From: Tolumonas sp008015085
GTDB taxonomy: Bacteria > Pseudomonadota > Gammaproteobacteria > Enterobacterales > Aeromonadaceae
Assembly (NCBI GenBank): GCA_029265125.1
Contig: JAJUJX010000004.1
Coordinates: 62,001-126,000 of the forward strand
Direction: 5' to 3'
DNA length: 64,000 bases
Shown: one piece after another, positions 7,902 through 16,946 of the stretch
Position numbering within the stretch: the first letter of the stretch is position 1
Layout of the letters: every line of letters starts with the position of its first letter
Notes under the pieces: model-generated
The model's database searches: none
The model's input: only the letters and a program-made list of their open reading frames with translations
What the model was told of the DNA's origin: nothing
Translations under genes and position numbers: made by a program

Positions 7902-8276
7902 TCAGAAATCTTCTTCGACCGGATAACCAGCTTCCATCCAGCCACGGTACCCGCCATCCATACTGATGACATCACGATAGCCCATCTGCTGCAAATTATC
8001 GGCCGCCAGAACTGAACGGAAGCCACCTCCACAATATAAAACCAGAGGTGTATCGAGTTCCGGAAAGCGGGTTTCGATGTCCCTTTCCAAAATACCACGC
8101 CCCAGATATTGGGCTGCTGGCAAGTGACCTTTTGCCCATTCACTTTCTTCACGAACATCCAGTAAAACAAATGGCCGGCTTTGCTCCATCCAGCGCTTTA
8201 CCTGATGCACATCAATTTCATTAACCCGTTGACGCACATCATTGACCAGCGCCAGAAACCGAGGATTATGTTGCAT
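7902..8276 (-). CDS. Rhodanese-domain protein
   Basis: A single-domain rhodanese of 124 residues. The catalytic loop CGGGFRS carries the active cysteine Cys82. DVREESEWAKGHLPAA and the final GGYRGWMEAGYPV are typical rhodanese motifs. Such proteins transfer sulfane sulfur (thiosulfate or persulfide to an acceptor); the acceptor cannot be told from sequence. It has no signal peptide, so it is cytoplasmic. It follows the secDF terminator and precedes nlpI on the same strand. Confidence 0.88.
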   Translation of the reverse strand: MQHNPRFLALVNDVRQRVNEIDVHQVKRWMEQSRPFVLLDVREESEWAKGHLPAAQYLGRGILERDIETRFPELDTPLVLYCGGGFRSVLAADNLQQMGYRDVISMDGGYRGWMEAGYPVEEDF

Positions 8277-8295
8277 ATAATTGTTCCACTAAGAA

Positions 8296-8318
8296 AAAGA
8301 GCGCTTCACGCGCTCTTT
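8296..8318 (-). terminator. Terminator after secF
   Basis: A 9-bp stem (8296-8304 with 8310-8318; AAAGAGCGC/GCGCTCTTT) with a 5-nt loop is followed on the minus strand by TTTTTCTT. It ends the yajC-secD-secF transcript. Confidence 0.87.
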
Positions 8319-8328
8319 AAAATACAGA

Positions 8329-9273
8329 TTACGGTTCGTAACGTTCTTCAATGCCTTCTTTTTCGACAACTTTTGGCATCAAATCTTCACGGTTCATCTT
8401 CATATACATTGCCCAGGCACTGGCAACATAAATCGAAGAGTATGTACCGAATCCGATACCAATCAGCAATGCCGTAGAGAAGCCATGGATCATCGGGCCG
8501 CCTTTCCAGAACAACGCAATCACGGTGATCAAAGTAGTACCTGACGTGATCAGCGTACGGCTCAGAGTCTCTGTCATTGAGATATCAATAATATTGCGCA
8601 TCGTCTCATTACGGATTCGACGGGCATTTTCACGAACACGGTCAAAAACTACGATCGTATCGTTGAGTGAATAACCAACGACGGTCAGCACAGCAGCCAA
8701 TACGTTCAAATCAAACTCCATCTGTGTCCATGAGAACACAGCCAGTGTGACCAGAACGTCATGAGCCAGGGACATTACCGCCCCTGTCGCCATACGCCAT
8801 TCAAAACGCAGCGCCACATACACCAGAATAGAACCTAATGCAGCCAAAATAGCCAGGAAGCCCTGATTAGCCAGCTCTTCACCCACCGAAGGACCAACAT
8901 ACTCAATACGGGTCAAGCTAACCTTGCTATCAACCGCAGCAGAACCTTTCTGTACACCATCAGAAATTTTCTGCTGAGTCAGCTCACCTTTCGGTGCAAT
9001 ACGGATCACTACATCTTTAGTAGAGCCATAATACTGAACAACAGCACCTTCCAGCCCTTGGGTATTCAGGGCGTTACGTACCTCATCCAGATCGGCTGGT
9101 TTGCTGAATTTCAGTTCTGCAATGGTACCGCCGGTAAAATCCAGCCCCCAATTAAAGCCCTTAGTCGCAATCGTGAAAACAGATAACACGATTAAGATAG
9201 TAGACAGGATCGTGGCTGGCATCGCCATTTTCATAAAGGGAATGGTGTGTCCCGGTTTTAACAGCTGAAACAT
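8329..9273 (-). CDS. secF: Protein translocase subunit SecF
   Basis: 314 residues from the ATG at 9271-9273, which has a strong GGGGAGA ribosome site; an in-frame start at 9333 lies inside secD and is unlikely. It has one N-terminal membrane segment, a periplasmic domain, then five C-terminal segments with SecF motifs (DFTGGT near residue 40, VGYSLNDTIVVFDRVREN, TSGTTLITV). SecDF uses the proton gradient to pull exported proteins out of SecYEG. It starts 10 bp after secD. Confidence 0.96.
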   Translation of the reverse strand: MFQLLKPGHTIPFMKMAMPATILSTILIVLSVFTIATKGFNWGLDFTGGTIAELKFSKPADLDEVRNALNTQGLEGAVVQYYGSTKDVVIRIAPKGELTQQKISDGVQKGSAAVDSKVSLTRIEYVGPSVGEELANQGFLAILAALGSILVYVALRFEWRMATGAVMSLAHDVLVTLAVFSWTQMEFDLNVLAAVLTVVGYSLNDTIVVFDRVRENARRIRNETMRNIIDISMTETLSRTLITSGTTLITVIALFWKGGPMIHGFSTALLIGIGFGTYSSIYVASAWAMYMKMNREDLMPKVVEKEGIEERYEP

Positions 9274-9283
9274 GACTCTCCCC

Positions 9284-11137
9284 TTAAATCGACAGGTCTT
9301 TGATTTTGCGACCGCCCCAACAGAGGTTAACAATCGCTCGACTACCTGTGATGGCGGTAAACATCGAACACAAAATACCGATCATCAGAACCAACGCAAA
9401 ACCACGCACCGGGCCAGTCCCGACTGCAAACAAAATCAATGCAGTGATCAGAGTTGTAATATTTGAGTCTGCAATGGTGGCAAAAGCTCGTTCATAGCCC
9501 ATATGAATCGCTTGCTGGACACCATGCCCTGCTCTGAGTTCTTCACGGATGCGCTCATATATCAATACGTTAGCATCAACAGCCATCCCTAATGTCAATA
9601 CGATACCGGCAATACCCGGTAATGTCATGGTTGCACCCGGGATCATCGACATCACCCCGACCAACAGCACAACGTTGAACATAAGAGCAATATTGGCTAC
9701 AACACCAAACAGCTTGTAATACACCGCCATAAATACAACCAGGATCAGCATCCCGGCTCCCAGCGCTGACAAACCGCTATCAATATTTGCCTGACCCATG
9801 CTTGGGCCAATAGTACGTTCTTCAACAATCTGGATCGGTGCTGTCAGTGCGCCGGAACGCAGCAACAATGACAGGTTATGAGCTTCCTGAGTCGTATCGA
9901 TACCCGTGATACGGAAATCACTGCCTAAACGAGACTGAATAGTTGCTACGTTAATAACTTCTTCATGCTTCTCGATACGGCGCTTACCATCAGGGCCCGG
10001 TTCTCCCACTGGTTTGTATTCAATGAATACTGATGCCATTGCTTTACCAATACTGTCCTTGGTTGCCGTAGACATGCGGTTACCACCGACACCATCGAGT
10101 TTGATGCTAACCTGAGGACGTCCATATTCATCAGCACTGGATGAAGAACCCGTAATATGATCACCGGTCAGAATAATGCGTTTTTGCAATACAACCGGAC
10201 GACCATTACGATCTGAGAACAGTTCTGAATTTGGCGGAACCTGACCATTCGCAGCAGCAACCGGGTCGGCATTTTCATCAACCAGGCGGAATTCCAGCGT
10301 TGCGGTTGCGCCCAGAATTTCTTTCGCCCGAGCCGTATCCTGAATACCTGGCAGCTCAACGACAATACGGGCAGAGCCCTGACGTTGGACCAGTGGTTCA
10401 GCCACACCCAGCTCATTCACTCGGTTACGGATAATCGTGATGTTTTGTTCCAGCGCATCTTCACTGATCGATTTCAGTTTTTGTTCTGACATCGACGCTT
10501 TAACCCAGAACTGACCTTTATCTTCATAATCAGTAAAAGTCAGATCAGCATTGCGCTTACGCAGATGCGCCAGACCTTTCTGCTGAGTGTCCGTATCACG
10601 GAAAGCAACGACAACATCACCACCAGCACGGCGAACACCCGCATAACGAATGCCATCCTCACGCAGTGAAGTACGGAAATCCTGAACCAGCTGTTCCTGT
10701 GCTTTGTTGACGGCTTCATCCATATCCACTTCCATTAGGAAGTGAACACCGCCACGCAGGTCAAGCCCCAGTTTCAGTGGGCTGGCACCAATGGCACTTA
10801 ACCATTTTGGAGTAGCCGGAGCCAGGTTCAGTGCTGTAACAAATTTGTCGCCCAGTGCTTGTGTAACCAATTCTTTGGCATGCAATTGGTCATCTGTATT
10901 ATTGAAACGAACGAGTATCTGGTTATTTTCCAGCACAGCGCTCTTGATTGAGATTTTGGCGTCATCCAGTGATTTTTTCACTAAATCCATGGTGTCCGCT
11001 TTGACATCATGACCACGAATAGCAGAAACCTGCAGGGCAGGATCTTCGCCATAAAGATTAGGTGCGGAATAAAGTGTACCGATGATGACCACGAAGGCCA
11101 CCATCAGATACTTCCACAGAGGATACCGGTTTAACAC
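9284..11137 (-). CDS. secD: Protein translocase subunit SecD
   Basis: 617 residues, the usual length. It has an N-terminal membrane anchor (about 8-26), a large periplasmic domain with LGLDLRGGVHFLMEVD (about 121-136), and five C-terminal membrane segments including GMAVDANVLIYERIREELRAG, which holds the conserved charged residues of the proton path. It forms the yajC-secD-secF operon seen in most gammaproteobacteria. Confidence 0.97.
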   Translation of the reverse strand: MLNRYPLWKYLMVAFVVIIGTLYSAPNLYGEDPALQVSAIRGHDVKADTMDLVKKSLDDAKISIKSAVLENNQILVRFNNTDDQLHAKELVTQALGDKFVTALNLAPATPKWLSAIGASPLKLGLDLRGGVHFLMEVDMDEAVNKAQEQLVQDFRTSLREDGIRYAGVRRAGGDVVVAFRDTDTQQKGLAHLRKRNADLTFTDYEDKGQFWVKASMSEQKLKSISEDALEQNITIIRNRVNELGVAEPLVQRQGSARIVVELPGIQDTARAKEILGATATLEFRLVDENADPVAAANGQVPPNSELFSDRNGRPVVLQKRIILTGDHITGSSSSADEYGRPQVSIKLDGVGGNRMSTATKDSIGKAMASVFIEYKPVGEPGPDGKRRIEKHEEVINVATIQSRLGSDFRITGIDTTQEAHNLSLLLRSGALTAPIQIVEERTIGPSMGQANIDSGLSALGAGMLILVVFMAVYYKLFGVVANIALMFNVVLLVGVMSMIPGATMTLPGIAGIVLTLGMAVDANVLIYERIREELRAGHGVQQAIHMGYERAFATIADSNITTLITALILFAVGTGPVRGFALVLMIGILCSMFTAITGSRAIVNLCWGGRKIKDLSI

Positions 11138-11166
11138 GGTGTAACTCCCAGGAAAATGAATTGAGA

Positions 11167-11505
11167 TTACAGAGACTGAATAGTGCCTTTAGGCAGAACA
11201 GCAGTAACGAAATCTTTTTTGATTGTGATGTTGTTGTTATCGTTCAAAGCCAGCACGATGTAATCGTTATCTGCACTGATTTTCGCGATTTTACCAACCA
11301 GGCCACCAGAGGTCAGAACTTCATCGCCTTTGCTCAGAGAGCCCATCAGATTTTTCTGTTCTTTCGCACGTTTGGACTGAGGACGGAAAATAAAGAAATA
11401 GAAAAACAGCAGAAAAATACCAACAATTGCGATCTGCTCGATACCGCCGCTCGCAGAAGCTGCTGCACCACCATCAGCGGCATATGCTTTAGCCAAAAGA
11501 CTCAT
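11167..11505 (-). CDS. yajC: Sec translocon accessory subunit YajC
   Basis: A 112-residue small membrane protein with one transmembrane segment (about 25-43, IAIVGIFLLFFYFFIFRPQ) and the YajC hallmark FRPQSKRAKE just after it. The cytoplasmic part (GDEVLTSGGLVGKI) is typical. It associates with SecDF. It is first in yajC-secDF and lies 32 bp downstream of tgt, the usual order tgt-yajC-secD-secF. Confidence 0.96.
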   Translation of the reverse strand: MSLLAKAYAADGGAAASASGGIEQIAIVGIFLLFFYFFIFRPQSKRAKEQKNLMGSLSKGDEVLTSGGLVGKIAKISADNDYIVLALNDNNNITIKKDFVTAVLPKGTIQSL

Positions 11506-11537
11506 AATATTTCCTCGTTATTAGTTCAAATCGTACA

Positions 11538-12659
11538 TTAATCCAGCGATGGAACAGTTTTGCCCTGTCGCTGATAAAAGTCTGCTACAAAGTCATCTAA
11601 TGTACCTGCATCAATGGCATCCCGCAAACCCTGCATAAGACGTTGATAGTAACGTAGGTTATGAATGGTATTCAGACGGGCACCCAACATCTCATTACAG
11701 CGATCCAGATGATGCAGGTAAGACTTCGTGTAATTTTTGCAGGTATAACAATCACATTCCGCATCCAGCGATGTAATGTCATCTTTATACTTCGCGTTGC
11801 GGATTTTGACGACCCCGTCAGTAGTAAACAAGTGACCATTACGGGCATTGCGGGTTGGCATCACACAATCAAACATATCAATACCACGGCGAACCCCTTC
11901 CACCAGATCTTCCGGCTTACCAACACCCATCAGGTAGCGTGGTTTATCTTCCGGGATCTGCGGGCAGACATGTTTCAGTATGCGGTGCATGTCTTCTTTC
12001 GGTTCACCCACCGCCAGCCCACCGACTGCATAACCGTCAAAACCGATATCCAATAAGCCTTTCAGCGACACATCGCGCAAATCTTCGTAAACACTACCCT
12101 GAATGATACCAAACAGTGCATTTTTGTTTTCCAGCTCATTGAAACGCTGACGGGAACGAGCTGCCCAGCGCAGCGACATTTCCATCGATTTTTTTGCCAC
12201 ATCATGAGTTGCCGGATATGGTGTGCATTCGTCAAAAATCATGACGATATCGGAACCCAGATCATGTTGGATCTCCATCGATTTTTCCGGTGACAGGAAA
12301 ATTTTTTCGCCATTGATCGGATTGCGGAAATGAACACCTTCCTCTTTGATTTTGCGGATATCACCTAAGCTGAATACCTGGAATCCACCGGAATCAGTCA
12401 GGATCGGACCATGCCAGTTCATAAAGTCATGCAGGTCACCATGTTTGCGCATGATGTCCTGTCCCGGACGCAACCAGAGGTGGAAGGTATTCCCCAGCAG
12501 AATTTGCGCACCCGTCTCTTTTACTTCTTCCGGCGTCATACCTTTTACCGTGCCGTAAGTGCCCACGGGCATGAAGGCCGGAGTTTCAACAACACCACGT
12601 TCGAAGACTAAACGACCACGACGGGCACGGCCTTCGGTTTTTTTCAGTTCAAATTTCAT
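11538..12659 (-). CDS. tgt: Queuine tRNA-ribosyltransferase (bacterial TGT)
   Basis: 373 residues. It exchanges G34 of Asp, Asn, His and Tyr tRNAs for preQ1. The catalytic Asp89 (TDSGGFQVFSLG) and nucleophile Asp264 (DMFDCVMPTRNARNG) are visible, as are the zinc ligands Cys302, Cys304 and Cys307 (ECDCYTC) with a downstream HHLD. It works just before QueA, whose gene is upstream on the same strand; about 220 bp with a palindromic repeat separates them. Confidence 0.97.
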   Translation of the reverse strand: MKFELKKTEGRARRGRLVFERGVVETPAFMPVGTYGTVKGMTPEEVKETGAQILLGNTFHLWLRPGQDIMRKHGDLHDFMNWHGPILTDSGGFQVFSLGDIRKIKEEGVHFRNPINGEKIFLSPEKSMEIQHDLGSDIVMIFDECTPYPATHDVAKKSMEMSLRWAARSRQRFNELENKNALFGIIQGSVYEDLRDVSLKGLLDIGFDGYAVGGLAVGEPKEDMHRILKHVCPQIPEDKPRYLMGVGKPEDLVEGVRRGIDMFDCVMPTRNARNGHLFTTDGVVKIRNAKYKDDITSLDAECDCYTCKNYTKSYLHHLDRCNEMLGARLNTIHNLRYYQRLMQGLRDAIDAGTLDDFVADFYQRQGKTVPSLD

Positions 12660-12703
12660 AGTTTCCTCAATGGTCAGAGAAACAGTCTGACTCTTCGTTA
12701 TTT

Positions 12704-12737
12704 TGAATACTCAAATCTTTAATTGTGAATACTCAAA
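12704..12737. repeat. 12-bp direct repeat upstream of tgt
   Basis: TGAATACTCAAA occurs at 12704-12715 and again at 12726-12737, a 22-bp period (about two DNA turns). On the minus strand each copy carries TTGAGT, which could act as a -35 element for tgt. It may be a regulator site or a small local duplication next to the palindromic element. Confidence 0.4.
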
Positions 12738-12744
12738 GTACGGA

Positions 12745-12842
12745 TTCACAGGCTCTCCTCTTCCGACTCGTCGTAAACCCATCCATGGGGACTCCGCCGC
12801 GCCATCCATGGCGCGGAGGGTCTACAGAGGAGAGTCTGTGAA
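12745..12842. repeat. Palindromic repeat element (~98 bp, REP/MITE-like) between queA and tgt
   Basis: Outer arms 12745-12761 and 12826-12842 are 17-bp inverted repeats with one mismatch (TTCACAGGCTCTCCTCT against its partner). Inside is a second perfect hairpin, CCGCGCCA (12797-12804) with TGGCGCGG (12809-12816), and a CCATCCATGG motif. It has no coding sense and is more GC-rich than the gaps around it. Elements with an AACCCATCCATGG core recur between genes in several gammaproteobacteria, as I recall; no second copy is in this window. Confidence 0.7.
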
Positions 12843-12879
12843 CCTTTCTGATATCCGCAGACAAAATGCTGGGAATTTT

Positions 12880-13923
12880 CTATTTTCTTCGGGTAATAAA
12901 CATGGCATCGCCATAACTAAAGAAGCGATAACCGGATGTAACCGCCTCCTGATAAGCATTCATCACATGATCATAACCGGCAAACGCCGATACCAGCATG
13001 ATCAGTGTTGAGCCTGGTAAATGGAAATTGGTGATCAGAGCATCCACCACCTGATATTGATATCCAGGATAGATAAAAATACTGGTATCACCGAAAAATG
13101 GAGACAGCGGTTTCCCCGCTTTTAGAGATGCCTGCGCCGCAGTTTCCAGAGAACGCACAGAGGTAGTGCCTACTGCAATCACACGGTTCCCTCGCGCTCG
13201 CGCCGCGTTAATTTTTTCTACAACATCTGCAGAGACTTCAGCATATTCACTGTGCATCTGATGATCTTCAATGCGCTCTACCCGCACAGGCTGGAATGTT
13301 CCCGCCCCCACATGCAAAGTGACATAGGCAAAATCAACACCCTTTTCGCGTAATGCCGCCAGAAGTGGCTCATCAAAATGCAGGCCTGCTGTTGGCGCTG
13401 CTACTGCACCAGGGCGCTGGTTATAAACCGTCTGATAACGCTCTTTATCAGAGTTTTCATCAGGTCGATCAATATACGGCGGCAGTGGCATATGCCCGAT
13501 CTGATTTAATATATCGAGGACAGGCAAATCACCGGCAAAATGCAGTTCAAACAAAGCATCGTGACGAGCGACCATTTCGGCACTAAAACCGTTATCAAGC
13601 AGGATCTGTGTCCCTGGCTTAGGCGCTTTTGATGCTCTTACATGGGCCAAGACAGAGTGATCATCGAGAATACGTTCCACCAGAATCTCCAGTTTCCCGC
13701 CACTGGCCTTTTGACCAAACATTCTGGCAGGGATCACTCGTGTATTATTAAATACCAGTAAGTCCCCTGGGTTCACTAGATCCAGCACATCCCGGAAATG
13801 CCCATGACGGGTGTCACCAGTATTGCCATCAAGCATAAGTAGCCGGCTGGCGCTGCGTTCCGGCATCGGATAACGGGCAATGAGTTCGTCAGGCAGGTCA
13901 AACTGAAAATCAGATACAAGCAT
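12880..13923 (-). CDS. queA: S-adenosylmethionine:tRNA ribosyltransferase-isomerase QueA
   Basis: 347 residues from the ATG at 13921-13923 (MLVSDFQFDLPDELIARYP), the conserved N-terminus of QueA; an in-frame start at 13980 adds 19 unconserved residues. Motifs include RVIPARMFG, APTAGLHFD, HVGAGTFQPVR and TNFHLPGSTLIMLVSAFAG. QueA moves the ribosyl part of SAM onto preQ1-tRNA to make epoxyqueuosine. It is upstream of tgt on the same strand, as in many bacteria, but with the repeat element between them. Confidence 0.96.
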   Translation of the reverse strand: MLVSDFQFDLPDELIARYPMPERSASRLLMLDGNTGDTRHGHFRDVLDLVNPGDLLVFNNTRVIPARMFGQKASGGKLEILVERILDDHSVLAHVRASKAPKPGTQILLDNGFSAEMVARHDALFELHFAGDLPVLDILNQIGHMPLPPYIDRPDENSDKERYQTVYNQRPGAVAAPTAGLHFDEPLLAALREKGVDFAYVTLHVGAGTFQPVRVERIEDHQMHSEYAEVSADVVEKINAARARGNRVIAVGTTSVRSLETAAQASLKAGKPLSPFFGDTSIFIYPGYQYQVVDALITNFHLPGSTLIMLVSAFAGYDHVMNAYQEAVTSGYRFFSYGDAMFITRRK

Positions 13924-14053
13924 GGAAAAGGTCTCTTGAAAAATCGCGGCTAGTCTATTGGTTAGAAAATTGTGAATCAAGCAATCTGGTAGTAGCGAAA
14001 TACACTTTTTATCGCTAGCTTATAAAGAGATACCTCTATCAGGAAATAACCCA

Positions 14054-14926
14054 ATGAAAGCGATACGCATTCTGCTACCTATGGTCTTTGGGCTTAGTTT
14101 AGCTACATCAGCTGTGGCTGAAACTGTTTCAGCCAAAATAGTCAATGGTAGCCCGGTTGTCTCAGCCCCGTCATGGATGGCTGCACTCTGGGTAGATAAA
14201 GGCGCTGAAACAGATTTTTGTGGCGGAACGCTGATTGACTCACAATGGATCATGACAGCCGCTCACTGCGTCATCGAAGCTGACAGTGATTCCGTCATTA
14301 CGACCATGATTGGTCAGGCCGATATATCAGCTTATCCGGATAATATCGCGATTGTCGATGAAATTTATATCTATCCGTATTTCAACACATCCTCATTCTA
14401 TGGTGATATTGCGCTGTTACACCTGACTACAGCTCAAAGTAATAGACCTGTCACACTCCCCTACAGCAATGCTTCATCTTACCTTTCCACCGGTATTTCA
14501 ATGCGAGTTTATGGCTGGGGAGAAACCTCAGCCGCTGTAACACAAAATGACTCCCTATCAGTCAATTTACTTCAAACAGCAGCGCTGACTTATCAAGGTT
14601 TTGATAGTGATCATCCGGGCTTTATCTTTGCCGGCGACGACCAATCAGATACCTGCTTTGGCGACAGTGGCGGCCCGTTGATGCTATACGACAACAGTAT
14701 TCAATATGGCATCACCAGCATAGGTTTCACCAGTACCTGTGCAACAGGTATTGCAGGCGGCTACACTGATGTAAGCCGATACAGCAGTTGGATTGACTCG
14801 ACTATCGGCTGGGCTGACGACTCCAGCGATGACTCAAATAGTAGCGGTGGCGGCGGTGATACAGAGATCATATTACTGGGTTCGGCCTTATTACTACTTC
14901 GGCTAACCTCTCGTTTTAAGTTATAA
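14054..14926 (+). CDS. Secreted trypsin-like serine protease with GlyGly-CTERM-like tail
   Basis: 290 residues. A signal peptide (1-22, ending AVA) is followed by an activation site K28/IVNG, then an S1A protease domain with triad His71 (TAAHC), Asp118 (GDIALL) and Ser205 (GDSGGP). Asp199 lies six residues before Ser205, the S1-pocket position that gives trypsin-like Lys/Arg preference. The C-terminus has a Ser/Asp-rich linker, SSGGGGD, a hydrophobic segment (about 271-283) and a basic end (RLTSRFKL). This is the layout of GlyGly-CTERM proteins, which are cut by rhombosortase and released through type II secretion. It stands alone between queA and rpiA. Confidence 0.88.
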   Translation: MKAIRILLPMVFGLSLATSAVAETVSAKIVNGSPVVSAPSWMAALWVDKGAETDFCGGTLIDSQWIMTAAHCVIEADSDSVITTMIGQADISAYPDNIAIVDEIYIYPYFNTSSFYGDIALLHLTTAQSNRPVTLPYSNASSYLSTGISMRVYGWGETSAAVTQNDSLSVNLLQTAALTYQGFDSDHPGFIFAGDDQSDTCFGDSGGPLMLYDNSIQYGITSIGFTSTCATGIAGGYTDVSRYSSWIDSTIGWADDSSDDSNSSGGGGDTEIILLGSALLLLRLTSRFKL

Positions 14927-14958
14927 TTTTGTGACTTTGAAGGAGAGAGAAGATCCCG

Positions 14959-15618
14959 ATGACCCAAGATGAAATGAAAAAAGCAGTTGGTCAGGCAGCT
15001 TTAGCTTATGTGCAGCCAAACACTATTATCGGTGTAGGTACTGGTTCAACTGTTAACTGTTTTATTGACGCTTTAGCGAGTATAAAAGATCAGATTAAAG
15101 CCGCCGTATCCAGTTCAGAAGCATCAACAGCTCGCCTGAAAGCATTAGGTATCACGGTGGTTGATCTTAATGATGTCACTGAATTTGATATTTATGTTGA
15201 CGGCGCAGATGAAATAAATCCAGAAATGGAAATGATCAAAGGTGGTGGTGCAGCTCTGACACGAGAAAAAATCGTTGCTGCCGTAGCCAAGAAATTTGTG
15301 TGTATTGCTGACGCGACCAAGCAAGTCACGGTGTTAGGCAAGTTTCCATTACCGGTTGAAGTGATCCCGCTGGCTCGGGAATATGTTGCCCGCGAACTGA
15401 AAAAGTTGGGTGGCACCCCCGTATATCGTGAAGGCGTTATCACCGATAACCAGTGCCAGATCCTGGATGTGCATGGCCTACAGATCACAAATGCGAAAGC
15501 ATTAGAGCTGGTTATAAACCAGATCCCAGGTGTGGTGACCGTAGGGTTATTCGCACAGCGTGGTGCAGATGTCGCATTAATTGGTTCGCCTGAAGGCATT
15601 ACCACCATTACAAGATAA
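14959..15618 (+). CDS. rpiA: Ribose-5-phosphate isomerase A
   Basis: 219 residues, the usual RpiA size. Motifs GVGTGST (25-31), SSEAST, DGADEINP and KGGGAALTREKI are the substrate and catalytic elements of the family. It interconverts ribose-5-P and ribulose-5-P in the pentose phosphate pathway. The ribosome site AGGAGAG lies about 13 nt before the ATG. A bidirectional terminator follows. Confidence 0.97.
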   Translation: MTQDEMKKAVGQAALAYVQPNTIIGVGTGSTVNCFIDALASIKDQIKAAVSSSEASTARLKALGITVVDLNDVTEFDIYVDGADEINPEMEMIKGGGAALTREKIVAAVAKKFVCIADATKQVTVLGKFPLPVEVIPLAREYVARELKKLGGTPVYREGVITDNQCQILDVHGLQITNAKALELVINQIPGVVTVGLFAQRGADVALIGSPEGITTITR

Positions 15619-15638
15619 TTGCGCGTATCCAAAAACCG

Positions 15639-15662
15639 AAAAGGCGCAATAAAGCGCCTTTT
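15639..15662. terminator. Bidirectional terminator between rpiA and the WecA-like gene
   Basis: A 9-bp stem AAAAGGCGC/GCGCCTTTT (15639-15647 with 15654-15662), with a T-rich stretch after it on the plus strand and an A-rich stretch before it, serves two convergent transcripts. Confidence 0.87.
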
Positions 15663-15679
15663 CTTATTTTCTAAACCAA

Positions 15680-16708
15680 TCACACTGGCTCGCCAGGATC
15701 ATTATTGACCGACTCCCCTGCTTTCAACATCCAGCAGGCAATACACAGCGGGGTGTAGGCAATCGCAATCAAGGGGATGCCCCAGCTTTCATTATTCATT
15801 GCCAGCCAAGCCAGAGGAAACAACCATAACCAGCTCACCAGCCACAGCGTCAGTGTGACATAGAAATGATTTTCCCAACGCCGGGCCAGGATCTGATACG
15901 CATGCATTCTATGGCTGCGGTGCCAATCATTACCGTGAATAATACGAACAGCTAATGACCAGCCACTATCAACAATAAACCAGCCCATCATGATCAACCA
16001 GCACCAGAGGTTCACTGAAGTATCTGTTGCCAGCAATAACCCTAAGGTCGCAATAAATACTCCGAGGAAACTACTACCGGCATCGCCCATGAAAATCTTA
16101 GCCGGAGGCCAATTCCAAGCCAAAAATCCCAGTATCGGTGCGCACATCAAAATGAGTGGCAGACTCCACTGTGATTCATCTGTGAATGCCAGCAATACCG
16201 ACGAAGCAAAAATCATAATGAACGCCTGACTACCAGCGAACCCGTCGACACCATCCATGAAATTGAAAATGTTAACAAAAGCCATAATGCCGAACACTAT
16301 GACTGGGAGCCAAAACCCTGAGAAATACAGATAATTTTCCCAGAAAAGAACAACAAGATCCCGGTTATACCAAGTTAATACTGCACCAGCAGATATGGCC
16401 TGTATGATTAATCGAATCTTGAATGATACCGGACGAATGTCATGTACAAGGTTACCCAGCACGACAGTCAACCCTGAGAAGCACAATGCCCGAGTAGCAG
16501 CCAGATCAATAAGACGATAGTGATACAGCATAAGAAACAGGCCTAGCATTGCCAGAAACAATGCATATCCACCACCTCGGGGCACCGGTAACAACGGGCC
16601 ATGTTTAAAATGAGGCATTGCTAAGGCATGGCGCCATAAAGCTATACGGCGCACAACAGCCGTCAGCAGAAAACTGCCAACAAAGATAAAAAGAAAATGT
16701 GTCATCAT
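15680..16708 (-). CDS. WecA/WbpL-like undecaprenyl-phosphate sugar-1-phosphate transferase
   Basis: A polytopic membrane enzyme of the MraY/WecA family, 342 residues from the ATG at 16706-16708 (a GTG at 16735 is an alternative). Family motifs: PRGGG near the N-terminus, the catalytic NIFNFMDGVDG, the cytoplasmic GDAGSSFLG and an HRSHRMHAYQ loop. The last is closer to WbpL-type O-antigen transferases than to enteric WecA. Such enzymes start lipid-linked glycans by placing an N-acetyl-hexosamine-1-P on undecaprenyl phosphate. The gene is last in the polysaccharide locus, beyond the rmlB terminator, so it is probably transcribed on its own. Confidence 0.86.
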   Translation of the reverse strand: MMTHFLFIFVGSFLLTAVVRRIALWRHALAMPHFKHGPLLPVPRGGGYALFLAMLGLFLMLYHYRLIDLAATRALCFSGLTVVLGNLVHDIRPVSFKIRLIIQAISAGAVLTWYNRDLVVLFWENYLYFSGFWLPVIVFGIMAFVNIFNFMDGVDGFAGSQAFIMIFASSVLLAFTDESQWSLPLILMCAPILGFLAWNWPPAKIFMGDAGSSFLGVFIATLGLLLATDTSVNLWCWLIMMGWFIVDSGWSLAVRIIHGNDWHRSHRMHAYQILARRWENHFYVTLTLWLVSWLWLFPLAWLAMNNESWGIPLIAIAYTPLCIACWMLKAGESVNNDPGEPV

Positions 16709-16893
16709 AATTGGGTGACCACTACTGCATTGCACACTGCTATTGTTTTTGAGGAACGCGAAAACAACTGCTCCATTTTTCTTCCATCATTATATACATT
16801 TCCAGAAAAACAGCTGCTTTAACTCCCTATCATTTTTATCTTTTCATCACTTTGCTTGCGATTGAGCAGAGTTAGCATCCTCATAAAAATAAA

Positions 16894-16921
16894 GCCTCTG
16901 ATATCTGAAGATATCAGAGGC
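16894..16921 (-). terminator. Terminator after rmlB
   Basis: A perfect 12-bp stem (16894-16905 with 16910-16921; GCCTCTGATATC/GATATCAGAGGC) with a 4-nt loop is followed on the minus strand by TTTATTTTTAT. This ends the main polysaccharide operon. Confidence 0.9.
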
Positions 16922-16946
16922 TATTACATTTAAGATTCAAACAATT

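Noticed and set aside
12703..13011. Plus-strand reading frame running through the palindromic element into queA
   Set aside because: It crosses the non-coding repeat and is antisense to queA; no family features are visible.
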